Positions 9,622-18,450 are shown, numbered from the stretch's first letter. The stretch: DNA of 64,000 bases from Paracoccus tibetensis (GCF_900102505.1 NZ_FMVT01000003.1:62001-126000), one strand, 5' to 3'. Numbers and translations are program-made. The notes: a model not told the origin generated them from the sequence alone.

Positions 9622-9954
9622 ATGCAGGTCCAGAACCGCATCGCGAAATACTGCCTGGGTCAGGTGGTCCGCCATCGCAACCGTCCCTTCCGGGGCGTGA
9701 TCTTCGATGTCGATCCCGAATTCGCCAATACCGAGGAATGGTACGAATCGATTCCCGAGGACGCGCGGCCGGCGAAGGACCAGCCGTTCTACCATCTCTT
9801 CGCCGAGACCGAGGCGACCTATTACGTGGCCTATGTCTCGGAGCAGAATCTCGAGCTGGACCTGTCGGGCGAGCCGCTGGACCATCCCGATGTGGGCGAC
9901 ATGTTCGGCGAGTTCGATAACGGCCGCTATCCTCTGGCCGCGCTGGTCAACTAA
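9622..9954 (+). CDS. hspQ: Heat shock protein HspQ
   Basis: 110 residues, matching the HspQ / YccV family: YCLGQVVRHRNRPFRGVIFDVDPEF at the start of the conserved domain, WYESI, QPFYHLFAE and YVAYVSEQNLE. HspQ is a small hemimethylated-DNA-binding or Lon-specificity factor induced by heat in Enterobacteriaceae. I use the ATG at 9622. An in-frame TTG at 9604 has GAGG right in front and would add six residues, overlapping the phosphatase stop by 4 bp; it is a real alternative. The gene converges with the anti-sigma kinase gene, 4 bp between them. Confidence 0.88.
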   Translation: MQVQNRIAKYCLGQVVRHRNRPFRGVIFDVDPEFANTEEWYESIPEDARPAKDQPFYHLFAETEATYYVAYVSEQNLELDLSGEPLDHPDVGDMFGEFDNGRYPLAALVN

Positions 9955-9958
9955 GGCG

Positions 9959-10447
9959 CTAGCCGGCGTCGCGCATCAGCGGGATGCGGAAGGCCAGGAA
10001 GTTGCGGCGATCCTCGCGGTAGTAGCACAGCTCCTGCGTGAGATCCTGGATCAGGTACCAGCCGAAGCCGCCCTCGGGCAGGTCCTCGCCGGTCAGCTGC
10101 GGCAGGCCGCGCGGCAGCAGGCAGTCGACCGGCAGCCGGCGGCCGTCATCGGTCAGCGCGCAGGCGAGGCCGCAGTCGTGGCTGACGATGCACAGATGGA
10201 TCACCGGCGCCGCCCGAGGCCGGTCGCCCGCGCCGTGTTCCGTGACGTTGTTCATCACCTCGGCCAGAACCAGCTCCAGCCGGCCGATGGCGTCGGTGCC
10301 GACCTCGGCCTGGAAGCGCGCGCGGACCGCGGCCAGCGTCTCGCGCACATGGCCGGGCTCGGCGGTCAGGACGCGGTGGAACATGGGGCGCGGCCGGCCC
10401 AAGGCGCAGCCTTGCCTGCCGGGATGGGGGTTCACCTCGGGGGTCAT
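9959..10447 (-). CDS. RsbW-like anti-sigma factor / serine-protein kinase (HATPase_c_2)
   Basis: 162 residues with a GHKL ATP-binding fold. The N-box is in ELVLAEVMNNVTEHG and the G-box in GGFGWYLIQDLT. This size and layout fit RsbW/SpoIIAB-type kinases that phosphorylate a STAS antagonist and hold a sigma factor or other partner. The STAS antagonist is encoded immediately upstream with a 4-bp ATGA overlap, so the two form a partner-switching pair. No sigma factor or PP2C phosphatase gene is adjacent, so the output target is unknown. Confidence 0.85.
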   Translation of the reverse strand: MTPEVNPHPGRQGCALGRPRPMFHRVLTAEPGHVRETLAAVRARFQAEVGTDAIGRLELVLAEVMNNVTEHGAGDRPRAAPVIHLCIVSHDCGLACALTDDGRRLPVDCLLPRGLPQLTGEDLPEGGFGWYLIQDLTQELCYYREDRRNFLAFRIPLMRDAG

Positions 10448-10776
10448 GCGGCGCCGCCCTCGGCCGCGGGGGCGCAGCGCAGGTCGAAGACGCTGTCCAT
10501 GCGGGTCAGGCGGAACACCCGCTCGACATTCGGGGTGACGGAAAGCAGCACCAGCGGCATCCCCTCGGGCAGGCTCTTGCGGACGGCGATCATCGCGCCG
10601 AGGCCCGAGCTGTCCATGAAGTCCACCAGCCGCATGTCCAGATGCACCGGCTTCTTGCTCTTCATCACGAGGGGTCGCAGCTTGTCCTTGAATTGTGTGG
10701 CGATGGCCGCGTCGATGCGGCGCTCAGGCACGACGATCTTCAGATGCTGGTCCCCTTCCTCGACATCGAAATGCAT
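10444..10776 (-). CDS. STAS-domain anti-sigma factor antagonist (RsbV-like)
   Basis: 110 residues. A single STAS domain with the phosphorylatable-serine segment DFMDSSGLGAM near residues 52-62, as in RsbV/SpoIIAA. It would be phosphorylated by the kinase encoded downstream and bind it when dephosphorylated. It starts with MHFDVEEGDQHL at 10776 and faces the thiolase gene across 90 bp that should hold both promoters. Confidence 0.88.
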   Translation of the reverse strand: MHFDVEEGDQHLKIVVPERRIDAAIATQFKDKLRPLVMKSKKPVHLDMRLVDFMDSSGLGAMIAVRKSLPEGMPLVLLSVTPNVERVFRLTRMDSVFDLRCAPAAEGGAA

Positions 10777-10866
10777 GGTCTCTTCCTGTTGCGTCCAGCC
10801 GCGACACTAGACGCCAAAGGTTAGCATCCGGTAAGCGGGACCGGGGAGACGAGGGAGATCCGCAAA

Positions 10867-12027
10867 ATGCACGACATCCACATCCTGGGCGCGGCCCGCA
10901 CGCCGATGGGCGGGTTGCAGGGGGCGCTGGCCGGGCTTGCCGCGCCGCAACTGGGCGGCGCCGCGATCCGCGCGGCACTGGAACGTTCGGGCCGGGCGGC
11001 GGGCGAGGTCGAGGCGCTGCTGATGGGCTGCGTGCTGCCGGCGGGCCAGGGCCAGGCGCCGGCGCGGCAGGCGGGCTTCGCAGCGGGACTGCCGCAGGGC
11101 GTGCCCGCGACGACGCTGAACAAGATGTGCGGCTCGGGCATGCAGGCGCTGATGATGGCGGCCGATTCCATCGCCGCCGGCAGCGCCGAGCTGGTCATCG
11201 CGGGCGGCATGGAGAGCATGACGAACGCCCCCTACCTGCTGCCGAAGATGCGCGGCGGGGCGCGGCTCGGGCATGGTCAGGTGATCGACCACATGTTCCT
11301 CGACGGGCTGGAGGACGCCTATGACCGCGGCCGCCTGATGGGCACCTTCGCCGAGGATTGCGCGTCCGAGTTCGCCTTCACCCGGCAGGCGCAGGACGAT
11401 TACGCGCTGGCCAGCCTGACGCGCGCGCAGGAGGCCATCGCCTCGGGCGCCTTCGCGGCCGAGATCGCGCCTGTGACCGTCCCCGGCCGCGGCGGCGAGA
11501 CGGTGGTGGACACGGACGAGCAGCCGGGCCTCGCGCGCCCGGACAAGATCCCGCATCTGAAGCCCGCCTTCCGCAAGGACGGCACGGTGACGGCGGCGAA
11601 CAGCTCGTCGATCTCGGACGGGGCGGCGGCGCTGGTCGTCGGCGCCAGCGCCGAGGGCGCCATCGCCCGCATCGTCGGCCATGCGAGCCATGCGCAGGCG
11701 CCGGGCGCCTTCCCCACCGCGCCCGTCCCGGCCGCCGAGAAGCTGCTGGCGAAGATCGGCTGGAGCGCCGGCGACGTGGACCTGTGGGAGGTGAACGAGG
11801 CTTTCGCGGTCGTCCCCATGGCCTTCATGGCCCGGATGGGGCTGGACCACGCCCGCGTCAACGTCAACGGGGGCGCCTGCGCGCTCGGCCATCCCATCGG
11901 CGCCTCGGGCGCGCGGAGCGTGGTGACGCTGATCCACGCGCTTCAGGCGCGGGGCCTGCGCCGCGGCATCGCCGCCATCTGCATCGGCGGCGGCGAGGGC
12001 ACGGCGCTGGCGGTCGAGCTGGCCTGA
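10867..12027 (+). CDS. Acetyl-CoA acetyltransferase / thiolase
   Basis: 386 residues, full thiolase length. The acyl-accepting cysteine is Cys88 in TLNKMCGSGM; the second pair of motifs is NVNGGACALGHPIGASGAR (His) and the C-terminal ICIGGGEG (Cys). VNEAFAVVP is also conserved. Biosynthetic (class II) thiolases of this size condense two acetyl-CoA to acetoacetyl-CoA, for example for polyhydroxybutyrate. No phaB or other beta-oxidation gene is adjacent, so the direction in vivo is open. A stem-loop follows the stop. Confidence 0.9.
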   Translation: MHDIHILGAARTPMGGLQGALAGLAAPQLGGAAIRAALERSGRAAGEVEALLMGCVLPAGQGQAPARQAGFAAGLPQGVPATTLNKMCGSGMQALMMAADSIAAGSAELVIAGGMESMTNAPYLLPKMRGGARLGHGQVIDHMFLDGLEDAYDRGRLMGTFAEDCASEFAFTRQAQDDYALASLTRAQEAIASGAFAAEIAPVTVPGRGGETVVDTDEQPGLARPDKIPHLKPAFRKDGTVTAANSSSISDGAAALVVGASAEGAIARIVGHASHAQAPGAFPTAPVPAAEKLLAKIGWSAGDVDLWEVNEAFAVVPMAFMARMGLDHARVNVNGGACALGHPIGASGARSVVTLIHALQARGLRRGIAAICIGGGEGTALAVELA

Positions 12028-12040
12028 TGCCTGCGGGCTG

Positions 12041-12069
12041 GGCAGCGGGACATGGAAACGCCCGCTGCC
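12041..12069 (+). terminator. Stem-loop downstream of the thiolase gene
   Basis: GGCAGCGGG (12041-12049) and CCCGCTGCC (12061-12069) form a perfect 9-bp stem with an 11-nt loop, 13 bp past the stop. It lacks a T-tract, so it is a candidate terminator or mRNA-end structure. Confidence 0.45.
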
Positions 12070-12196
12070 GCAGCCGTCCCCGCGGGCAGATGCGGAACTT
12101 TCGGGCATTGCCCTGCCTTCCTTTGTGGACTTCGCGACCGGGCTCTCTGATCATTGCCTGAAGAACCCGCAGGGGCAGCGAGGTCACGGGGGACGG

Positions 12197-13603
12197 ATGA
12201 GCTACAACGAGATGTTCGAAGGCGAGGCGGTCCGCGAACCCTATGCCCGGCTGCGGGACTGGGTGCAGACGATGCCCGACGATTTCCGGCAGATGAAGCA
12301 GGCTGAGGCCGAGGCGCTGTTCCGCCGCATCGGCATCACCTTCGCCGTCTACGGCGAGGGCGGCGATCCCGACCGGCTGATCCCCTTCGACATGATGCCC
12401 CGCGTCTTCGAGCAGGCCGAGTGGCGGCGGCTGGAGCGCGGCATCAAGCAGCGCGCCCGCGCCCTCAACGCCTTCCTGCGCGACGTCTACGGCCGGGGCG
12501 AGATCATCCGCGCGGGCCGCATCCCGGCGCGGCTCGTCTACCAGAACGACGCCTACGAGAAGTCGGTGGTCGGCTTCGTGCCCCCGCGCGGGGTCTATTC
12601 CCACATCATCGGCATCGACCTCGTGCGCACGGCCAAGGACGAGTTCTACGTGCTCGAGGACAATTGCCGCACGCCCTCGGGGGTCAGCTACATGCTGGAG
12701 AACCGCGAGATCATGATGCGGATGTTCCCGCAGCTGTTCCGTGGCAGCCGGATCGAGCCGGTGGACCAGTATCCCGAGTTGCTGCGCCGCACGCTGGAAT
12801 CGGTGGCGCCGGCCAAGTGCCGCGAGCGGCCGACCTGCGTGATCCTGACGCCGGGCCATTACAACAGCGCCTATTATGAGCACAGCTTTCTGGCGAACCT
12901 GATGGGGGTCGAGCTGGTCGAGGGGCAGGACCTCTTCGTCGACGGCGAGTTCGTCTACATGCGCACCACGACCGGGCCGCGCCGGGTGGATGTGATCTAC
13001 CGCCGGATCGACGACCTCTTCCTGGACCCGCTCTGCTTCCGGCCGGATTCGATGCTGGGCATTCCCGGGCTGATGGACGTCTACCGCTCGGGCGGGGTCT
13101 CGATCTGCTCGGCGCCCGGCGCGGGCGTGGCCGACGACAAGGCGATCTACACCTTCGTGCCCGAGATGGTCCGCTTCTACCTCGGCGAAGAGCCGATCCT
13201 GAACAACGTGCAGACCTGGACGCTGTGGAAGGAGGATGACCGCCGCTACGTGCTGGAGCATCTGCCGGAACTCGTCGTCAAGGAGGTCCACGGCTCGGGC
13301 GGCTACGGCATGCTGGTCGGCCCCAAGTCCACCAGCGCCGAGATCGAGGCCTTCCGCGCCAAGATCATCGCCGATCCCTGCAACTACATCGCCCAGCCCA
13401 CGCTGGCCTTGTCCACCTGCCCGACCTTCGTCGACGAGGGAATCGCGCCGCGCCACGTGGACCTGCGCCCTTTCTGCCTCTGCGGCGACCGGATCGAGCT
13501 GGTGCCGGGCGGGCTGACCCGCGTCGCCCTGCGCGAGGGATCGCTGGTCGTGAACTCGTCGCAGGGCGGCGGGGTCAAGGACACCTGGGTCCTGTCCGAG
13601 TGA
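12197..13603 (+). CDS. Circularly permuted ATP-grasp protein
   Basis: 468 residues. It matches the circularly permuted ATP-grasp family (CP_ATPgrasp_1) linked to alpha-E and transglutaminase genes: MSYNEMFEGEAVREPY at the N-terminus, EQAEWRRLERGIKQRARALN, VLEDNCRTPSGVSYMLENR with likely metal ligands, and KEVHGSGGYGMLVGP in the nucleotide-binding part. The family is thought to make peptide-type bonds in a poorly known peptide synthesis or protein-tagging system. The start at 12197 has GGGGGAC upstream. It is the first gene of an operon with the alpha-E and transglutaminase genes, which are 14 bp and 3 bp apart. Confidence 0.92.
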   Translation: MSYNEMFEGEAVREPYARLRDWVQTMPDDFRQMKQAEAEALFRRIGITFAVYGEGGDPDRLIPFDMMPRVFEQAEWRRLERGIKQRARALNAFLRDVYGRGEIIRAGRIPARLVYQNDAYEKSVVGFVPPRGVYSHIIGIDLVRTAKDEFYVLEDNCRTPSGVSYMLENREIMMRMFPQLFRGSRIEPVDQYPELLRRTLESVAPAKCRERPTCVILTPGHYNSAYYEHSFLANLMGVELVEGQDLFVDGEFVYMRTTTGPRRVDVIYRRIDDLFLDPLCFRPDSMLGIPGLMDVYRSGGVSICSAPGAGVADDKAIYTFVPEMVRFYLGEEPILNNVQTWTLWKEDDRRYVLEHLPELVVKEVHGSGGYGMLVGPKSTSAEIEAFRAKIIADPCNYIAQPTLALSTCPTFVDEGIAPRHVDLRPFCLCGDRIELVPGGLTRVALREGSLVVNSSQGGGVKDTWVLSE

Positions 13604-13617
13604 GGGGGAACAACACG

Positions 13618-14574
13618 ATGCTCAGCCGCACCGCCTCGAACCTCTTCTGGATGGGCCGCCACCTCGAACGCGCCGAGACGGCGGCGCGGCTGCTGGACGT
13701 GGGCCAGCGCATCACGCTCTTGCCGAACACCGAGGCCGGCTACCGCAACGAATGGAATTCGCTGCTGCGCGCCTCGGGCTCGGCCGACATCTTCGCGTCC
13801 CGCTACGGCGAGGCGACGCAGGAGAAGATCGAGGAGTTCATCTTCTTCGACCGCGACAACCCCTCCTCGGTCGTCTCCTGCATGGAGAAGGCGCGCGAGG
13901 CAGGGCGCATCGTCCGCACCGCGCTGACGAGCCAGGTCTGGGACGCGCTGAACGTCGGCTACCAAGAGCTGCGCAAGATCGAGAAGATGCCGCGCGCGCA
14001 GGTGGACACCGCGTCGCTGACCGACTTCACCACCGCCCACACCTCGACCGTGCGCGGCGCGATCAACGCCACGCAGCTTCGCAACGACGGCTGGCACTTC
14101 ATGCATCTGGGCTACAGCCTGGAACGCGCCGACGCGACGGCGCGGCTCCTGGACGTGAAGTATTTCGTGCTGCTGCCCCGGATCGAGTTCGTCGGCTCGG
14201 GCCTCGACAGCTACCAGTGGCAGGTGATCCTGCGCGCGCTCTCGGCGCACCGGTCCTATCACTGGGCCTATGGCGGCGACATCACGGCCGCGCAGGTGGC
14301 CGACTTCCTGATCCTGAACGGCGAAAGCCCCCGCTCGCTGATCACCTCGCTCTACGAGGCGGTCTGGCACCTCGAGGGCCTCGCCCGGCGCTACGGCGAG
14401 CAGGTGCCGACCGAGGCGCGCGACAAGGCCCGCGAGGTGCTGAACGCGCTGCAGGGCCGCAACATCGACATGATCTTCGACGAGGGCCTGCACGAGTTCC
14501 TCAGCTGGTTCATCCGCGAGCTCTCCACCGTGTCGAACCTCGTCCACCACGACTACCTGCTGGGAGGCGCCTGA
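13618..14574 (+). CDS. Alpha-E domain protein
   Basis: 318 residues of mostly helical sequence with the characteristic start MLSRTASNLFWMGRHLERAE and a second similar element, HLGYSLERADATARLLDVK. This alpha-E domain occurs almost only with circularly permuted ATP-grasp proteins, either beside them or fused. Its biochemical role is unknown; it may be a partner or a second enzyme of the ATP-grasp reaction. The start at 13618 follows GAGGGGG. The frame extends up to 13600 with a GTG, but that would overlap the preceding stop and lacks a ribosome site. Confidence 0.92.
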   Translation: MLSRTASNLFWMGRHLERAETAARLLDVGQRITLLPNTEAGYRNEWNSLLRASGSADIFASRYGEATQEKIEEFIFFDRDNPSSVVSCMEKAREAGRIVRTALTSQVWDALNVGYQELRKIEKMPRAQVDTASLTDFTTAHTSTVRGAINATQLRNDGWHFMHLGYSLERADATARLLDVKYFVLLPRIEFVGSGLDSYQWQVILRALSAHRSYHWAYGGDITAAQVADFLILNGESPRSLITSLYEAVWHLEGLARRYGEQVPTEARDKAREVLNALQGRNIDMIFDEGLHEFLSWFIRELSTVSNLVHHDYLLGGA

Positions 14575-14577
14575 GCG

Positions 14578-15390
14578 ATGAAGCTCCAGATCAGCCACGA
14601 GACCGTCTACCGCTACGAGCAGCCGATCCGGAACCTCGTCCAGAGCCTGCGGCTGACCCCGTCCGTGTTCGAGGGGCAGAAGACGCATGACTGGCAGATC
14701 CAGGTCTCGGGCGGCGTCCGGGGACCGGGCTTCCGCGACGGCGCCGGGGACTGGATCGAGGGCTGGACCGTGCGCGGCCCGGTGGCCGAGGTGACGGTGC
14801 GGATCGAGGGGCGCGTGGACACGCGCGACCTGGCCGGCGTGCTGCGCGGCCACCGCGAGGCGATCCACCCGATGAGCTACCTGCGCGACACCGCCCCGAC
14901 CGAGCCGGACGCGGCGCTGCAGGATCTCTCGCGCACGGCCGGCACCGGCGCGCGCGACCCGCTGGACCTCGCGCACCGCCTCTCGGCCGCGGTCAGCGAG
15001 GCCATCGCCTTCCGCCCCGGCGCCACCGAGGCCCGCACCACCGCGGCCGAGGCGCTGGCGCTCGGCGAAGGGGTCTGCCAGGACCACAGCCACGCGCTGA
15101 TCAGCGTGGCCCGCATTGCCGGGCTGCCGGCGCGCTACGTCTCGGGCTACCTGCACTCGACCCGCGACGGCGAGGCGCATGACGCGGCCCATGCCTGGGC
15201 CGAATTGCATGTCGAGGGTCTGGGCTGGGTCGGCTTCGATCCCGCGAACCGCTGCTGCCCGGACGAACGCTATGTCCGGCTCGGCTCGGGCCTCGACGCG
15301 CCCGACGCGGCCCCGATCCGGGGCGTCGCGATGGGCAGCAGCGCCGAGCGGCTGGATGTCGCCGTCCATGTGCAGGAACTGACGCAATAG
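14578..15390 (+). CDS. Transglutaminase-like cysteine protease family protein
   Basis: 270 residues. An N-terminal beta-rich domain (transglutaminase N-terminal type, about 1-90) precedes a papain-like core. The triad is visible: Cys167 in GEGVCQDHSHA, His205 in DAAHAWAE and Asp221 in GFDPANRC. In this cluster it is thought to hydrolyse or transfer the peptide bonds made by the ATP-grasp enzyme. No signal peptide is seen. It starts 3 bp after the alpha-E stop, so translation is probably coupled. The Anbu gene usually found next is displaced to 17558. Confidence 0.92.
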   Translation: MKLQISHETVYRYEQPIRNLVQSLRLTPSVFEGQKTHDWQIQVSGGVRGPGFRDGAGDWIEGWTVRGPVAEVTVRIEGRVDTRDLAGVLRGHREAIHPMSYLRDTAPTEPDAALQDLSRTAGTGARDPLDLAHRLSAAVSEAIAFRPGATEARTTAAEALALGEGVCQDHSHALISVARIAGLPARYVSGYLHSTRDGEAHDAAHAWAELHVEGLGWVGFDPANRCCPDERYVRLGSGLDAPDAAPIRGVAMGSSAERLDVAVHVQELTQ

Positions 15391-15411
15391 CCGCGCCCCG
15401 CGCCTGCCTGC

Positions 15412-15460
15412 TTCGGTCCTCAAATATCCTCAGGGGGTCCGGGGGCGCGAGCGCCCCCGG
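15412..15460 (-). repeat. Intergenic palindromic repeat, copy 4
   Basis: Between the convergent transglutaminase and nucleotidase genes. On the minus strand it reads CCGGGGGCGCTCGCGCCCCC, then a C-run and GAGGATATTTGAGGACCGAAG. It has the same hairpin-then-GATATTT order as copies 1, 3, 6 and 7 and lies at the 3' end of the nucleotidase gene. Confidence 0.7.
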
Positions 15461-15465
15461 CTTGG

Positions 15466-17421
15466 TCACAAGGTGATCCGGAACCGCCTGAAGCCCCCTT
15501 CGCCCTCCCCGGCCTCCTCGATCTGCAGCCCCTCCACCTCGGACAGGCGCTGCGTGGCGCCCGGTCCGCTGTCGAACAGCACCGTCGCCCCGTCCAGCGG
15601 CGCGAAGGACCAGTTCCCGTCCGCCTTGGGATCGATGGTCCCCTGCTCGACGATGTAGCGCACGATCACGTCGCGGTTGGTGTCCGGCCCCTCGAAGACG
15701 ATGGTGCTGCCGTCATTGCCCGGAAAACTGCCGCCGCCCTCTGCGCGGTAGTTGTTGGTGGCGACGATATATTCGGCGTCCAGATCCAGCGGCGCGCCGT
15801 CCAGCATCAGATCCGTGATGCGGCTGGCGCTCTCGTCCACGACGGCGCCGTCGCGGTCGAAGCGGGCCGGCTGGCTGAGGTCGATCCGGTAGGTCACCCC
15901 GTCGATCACGTCGAAATTGTAGGACGGGAAGTCTGTGTTGATCAGCATCTGGTCGGCCTCGCCCGGCTCGATCCGGTTGAAGGCGCCGGCGCTGCGCTCC
16001 AGCCAGTCCTTGACCTCCTGGCCGCTCACCCGCACCGCCCGGATCGTGTTGGGATAAAGGTAAAGGTCAGCCACGTTCCGGATCGCGATGTCGCCCGCCG
16101 GCACGTCGGTGTAATAGTCGGGCCCGCCGCGCCCGCCCGCCTTGAAGGGCGCCGCCGCCGACAGGACCGGCAGGCCCTCATGCTCGGTCCCCTGCATCAT
16201 CTGGGCGACGTACCACATCTGCGCGTTGGCGACGATCTGCACCGAGGGATCGTCCGCCACCATCGCGAAATAGCTGTAAAGCGGCGCGGCGGTCTGGCCC
16301 ACGGGCCGGCGGACGTAATCCAGCGTCGCCTGATGCTCCTCGGCGACGCTCTGCTCGACCGCCGCCACGCTCTCGACCAGCGGCACGACGTTGCGGTCCG
16401 CGTCCCGCTCGTAGATCGGGCGCGCCTCCGAGACGTGGCTGGCGACGCGCCAGCCCTCGCCCTCGCGCTCGAGCAGCAGATCGACCAGCCCCAGATGCGA
16501 GCCCCAGAAGCCGGCCATCACGCCCGGCTTGCCGCCGATGGTGCCGGCCGCGACATCCACGCCCTCGGTGCCCTCGTGATCGGGGCCGGGGAAGACCAGG
16601 TGCGAATGCCCGGTCAGGATCACGTCGACCCCCTCGACGCCGGCCAGCGGGATGGCGGCATTCTCCATCCCCGGCTCGTGCGCGGCCGCGCCGATGCCCG
16701 AATGGCAGAGCGCGATGACCAGCTGGGCGCCCGCCTCGCGCAGGGCCGGCACATGCTCCTCGGCCGCCTCGACGATGTCGCGGGCGGTGACGTTGCCCTC
16801 CAGATGCGCCCGGTCCCATTGCATGATCTGCGGGGGCACGAAGCCGATCACGCCGATGCGGATCGGATGCGTCTCGCCGGCGCCGTCCGTCAGCTCGCGC
16901 TCGATGATCGTCCAGCGCTCGACCAGCGGGCTGCCGTCCATCCGGTCCACGTTGGCGCAGACGACGGGGAAGCCGGCCCCGGCGATGGTGTTCTCCAGGA
17001 ACTCCAGCCCGTAGTTGAACTCGTGGTTGCCGAGCGTGCCGCCCTCGACCCCGACCTCGTTCATCGCGGTGACGATGGGGTGCTCCTGCCCCTCGGCCAT
17101 GCCGCGCTCATAGGCGATGTAATCGCCCATCGGGTTGCCCTGCAGGAAATCGCCGTTGTCCAGCAGCAGGCTGTTCGTCGACTCGGACCGGATTTCGGCC
17201 ACCCGCGCCGCGGTGCGCGCAAGGCCCATCGTGTCCGCCTCGCGGTCGGCATAGTAGTCCCAAGGCCAGACATGCACATGCAGGTCCGTCAGCTCCATGA
17301 TCCGCAGATGGGCCTGCCCCGCCGCCGCGCGGGCCGAGAACGGATGCAGCACCGCAAGGCCGAGGCCGGCCATCCCGGTCCCCAGAAGACGGCGGCGGCT
17401 GAGCGTGAAGGGTCGGGTCAT
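15466..17421 (-). CDS. cpdB: 2',3'-cyclic-nucleotide 2'-phosphodiesterase / 3'-nucleotidase, Tat-exported
   Basis: 651 residues. It has a twin-arginine signal (LSRRRLLGTGMAGLGLAVLH) and a calcineurin-type metallophosphatase domain with MELTDLHVHVWPWDYY, LDNGDFLQGNP, GTLGNHEFNYG and LTGHSHLVFPG, then a 5'-nucleotidase C-terminal domain (NTDFPSYNFDVIDGVTY, ATNNYRAEGGG). CpdB proteins act in the periplasm, turning 2',3'-cyclic nucleotides and 3'-nucleotides into nucleosides and phosphate. The start at 17421 gives MTRPFTLSRRR; the longer frame has no credible extra part. It lies on the opposite strand between the transglutaminase and Anbu genes and is the only non-family gene in that set. Confidence 0.92.
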   Translation of the reverse strand: MTRPFTLSRRRLLGTGMAGLGLAVLHPFSARAAAGQAHLRIMELTDLHVHVWPWDYYADREADTMGLARTAARVAEIRSESTNSLLLDNGDFLQGNPMGDYIAYERGMAEGQEHPIVTAMNEVGVEGGTLGNHEFNYGLEFLENTIAGAGFPVVCANVDRMDGSPLVERWTIIERELTDGAGETHPIRIGVIGFVPPQIMQWDRAHLEGNVTARDIVEAAEEHVPALREAGAQLVIALCHSGIGAAAHEPGMENAAIPLAGVEGVDVILTGHSHLVFPGPDHEGTEGVDVAAGTIGGKPGVMAGFWGSHLGLVDLLLEREGEGWRVASHVSEARPIYERDADRNVVPLVESVAAVEQSVAEEHQATLDYVRRPVGQTAAPLYSYFAMVADDPSVQIVANAQMWYVAQMMQGTEHEGLPVLSAAAPFKAGGRGGPDYYTDVPAGDIAIRNVADLYLYPNTIRAVRVSGQEVKDWLERSAGAFNRIEPGEADQMLINTDFPSYNFDVIDGVTYRIDLSQPARFDRDGAVVDESASRITDLMLDGAPLDLDAEYIVATNNYRAEGGGSFPGNDGSTIVFEGPDTNRDVIVRYIVEQGTIDPKADGNWSFAPLDGATVLFDSGPGATQRLSEVEGLQIEEAGEGEGGFRRFRITL

Positions 17422-17557
17422 GGCATGCCTCGCTAGTTTCGGAACTTGCATCATGCGCCATTTCACGCGGCGCGCGAGGCAAAGTTTCACGACACAGCCG
17501 ATTGCACCCCCCGCGGCGCGGGCCTAACGTCGGGCGTCGAAGGAACACGGGACGGCG

Positions 17558-18283
17558 ATGACCTATTGCGTGGGATTGAAGCTGAATGCGGGGCTGGTGA
17601 TGCTGTCCGACACCCGCACCAACGCGGGGCTCGACAACATCTCGTGCTATCGCAAGATGTTCTTCTTCGAGAATCCGGGCGAGCGGGTGATCGTGGTGAT
17701 GACCGCCGGCTCGCTCTCGGTCACGCAGACGACGCTGGCGCGGCTGCAGGAGGCGATCGCCGACGACATGGCGGACGAGACGACATCGGTCCTGCTCGCC
17801 CCGACGCTGCTGCGCGCCGCGACCATCATCGGCGACACGCTCAGCCGCACCCGGCGCGAGATCGCCGAGCAGTGCCGCGACCTGCGCCAGCAGGCCTCGG
17901 CCAGCATGATCGTCGCCGGCCAGCGCAAGGGCGGCGAGCAGCGCCTGTTCCTCATCTACCCCGAGGGCAACTTCATCGAGGCGACCGAGGACACGCCCTT
18001 CCTGCAGATCGGCGAGCATAAATACGGCAAGCCCATCCTCGACCGGGTCGTGACCCCCGCGACCAGCCTCGCCGACGCGCAGAAGGCGGTGCTGCTGTCG
18101 ATGGATTCGACGCTGCGCTCGAACCTCTCGGTCGGCATGCCGCTGGACCTCGCGGTGATCGAGCGGGACGCCTGCCGGATCAGCCAGCACCGCCGCATCC
18201 GCGAAGGCGATCCCGACTTCATGCAGATGAGCGCCGCCTGGTCCGCCGCCCTGCGCGACAGCTTCGGCAAGGTCACGATCTGA
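17558..18283 (+). CDS. Anbu-type proteasome-related peptidase
   Basis: 241 residues. It starts MTYCVGLKLNAGLVMLSDTR, like bacterial Anbu (ancestral beta subunit) proteins. Removal of Met1 would expose Thr2 as the N-terminal nucleophile; SDTRTNAGLD and VMTAGSLSVTQTTL are further conserved segments, and the proteasome-like GxxE-type segment is FLIYPEGNFIEATED. Anbu forms open helical or ring assemblies rather than a 20S barrel, and its substrate is unknown. It occurs with ATP-grasp, alpha-E and transglutaminase genes, all present at 12197-15390. The start follows AAGGAA. It is divergent from cpdB. Confidence 0.92.
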   Translation: MTYCVGLKLNAGLVMLSDTRTNAGLDNISCYRKMFFFENPGERVIVVMTAGSLSVTQTTLARLQEAIADDMADETTSVLLAPTLLRAATIIGDTLSRTRREIAEQCRDLRQQASASMIVAGQRKGGEQRLFLIYPEGNFIEATEDTPFLQIGEHKYGKPILDRVVTPATSLADAQKAVLLSMDSTLRSNLSVGMPLDLAVIERDACRISQHRRIREGDPDFMQMSAAWSAALRDSFGKVTI

Positions 18284-18284
18284 C

Positions 18285-18350
18285 CCATCTTCTGTGCCCA
18301 AATATCCCGGGGGACGTCCCGCAGGGACGGGGGGCGGAGCCCCCTCCTCA
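18285..18350 (-). repeat. Intergenic palindromic repeat, copy 5
   Basis: Plus-strand order is CCATCTTCTGTGCCCAAATA, TCCCGGGGG, a GTCCC/GGGAC hairpin, then a GGGGGC/GCCCCC hairpin. It lies just after the Anbu stop and is inverted relative to both Anbu and maeB. Its first 30 bases are nearly identical to copy 1. Confidence 0.7.
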
Positions 18351-18450
18351 GCCCTCCAGCCCCGCCCCGTCCCCGCATGGGATGCCCCGGCAAGATTGAT
18401 GCCGCCGCCCCGGCAGGCTAAGCATCCGGGAACGTGACCCGGGGGAAGCC

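Noticed and set aside
15412..18350. Possibility that palindromic repeat copies 4 and 5 are the ends of a mobile element carrying cpdB
   Set aside because: The repeats flank a larger segment that includes the Anbu gene, the same repeat occurs five more times at unrelated gene ends, and there is no transposase or target duplication.
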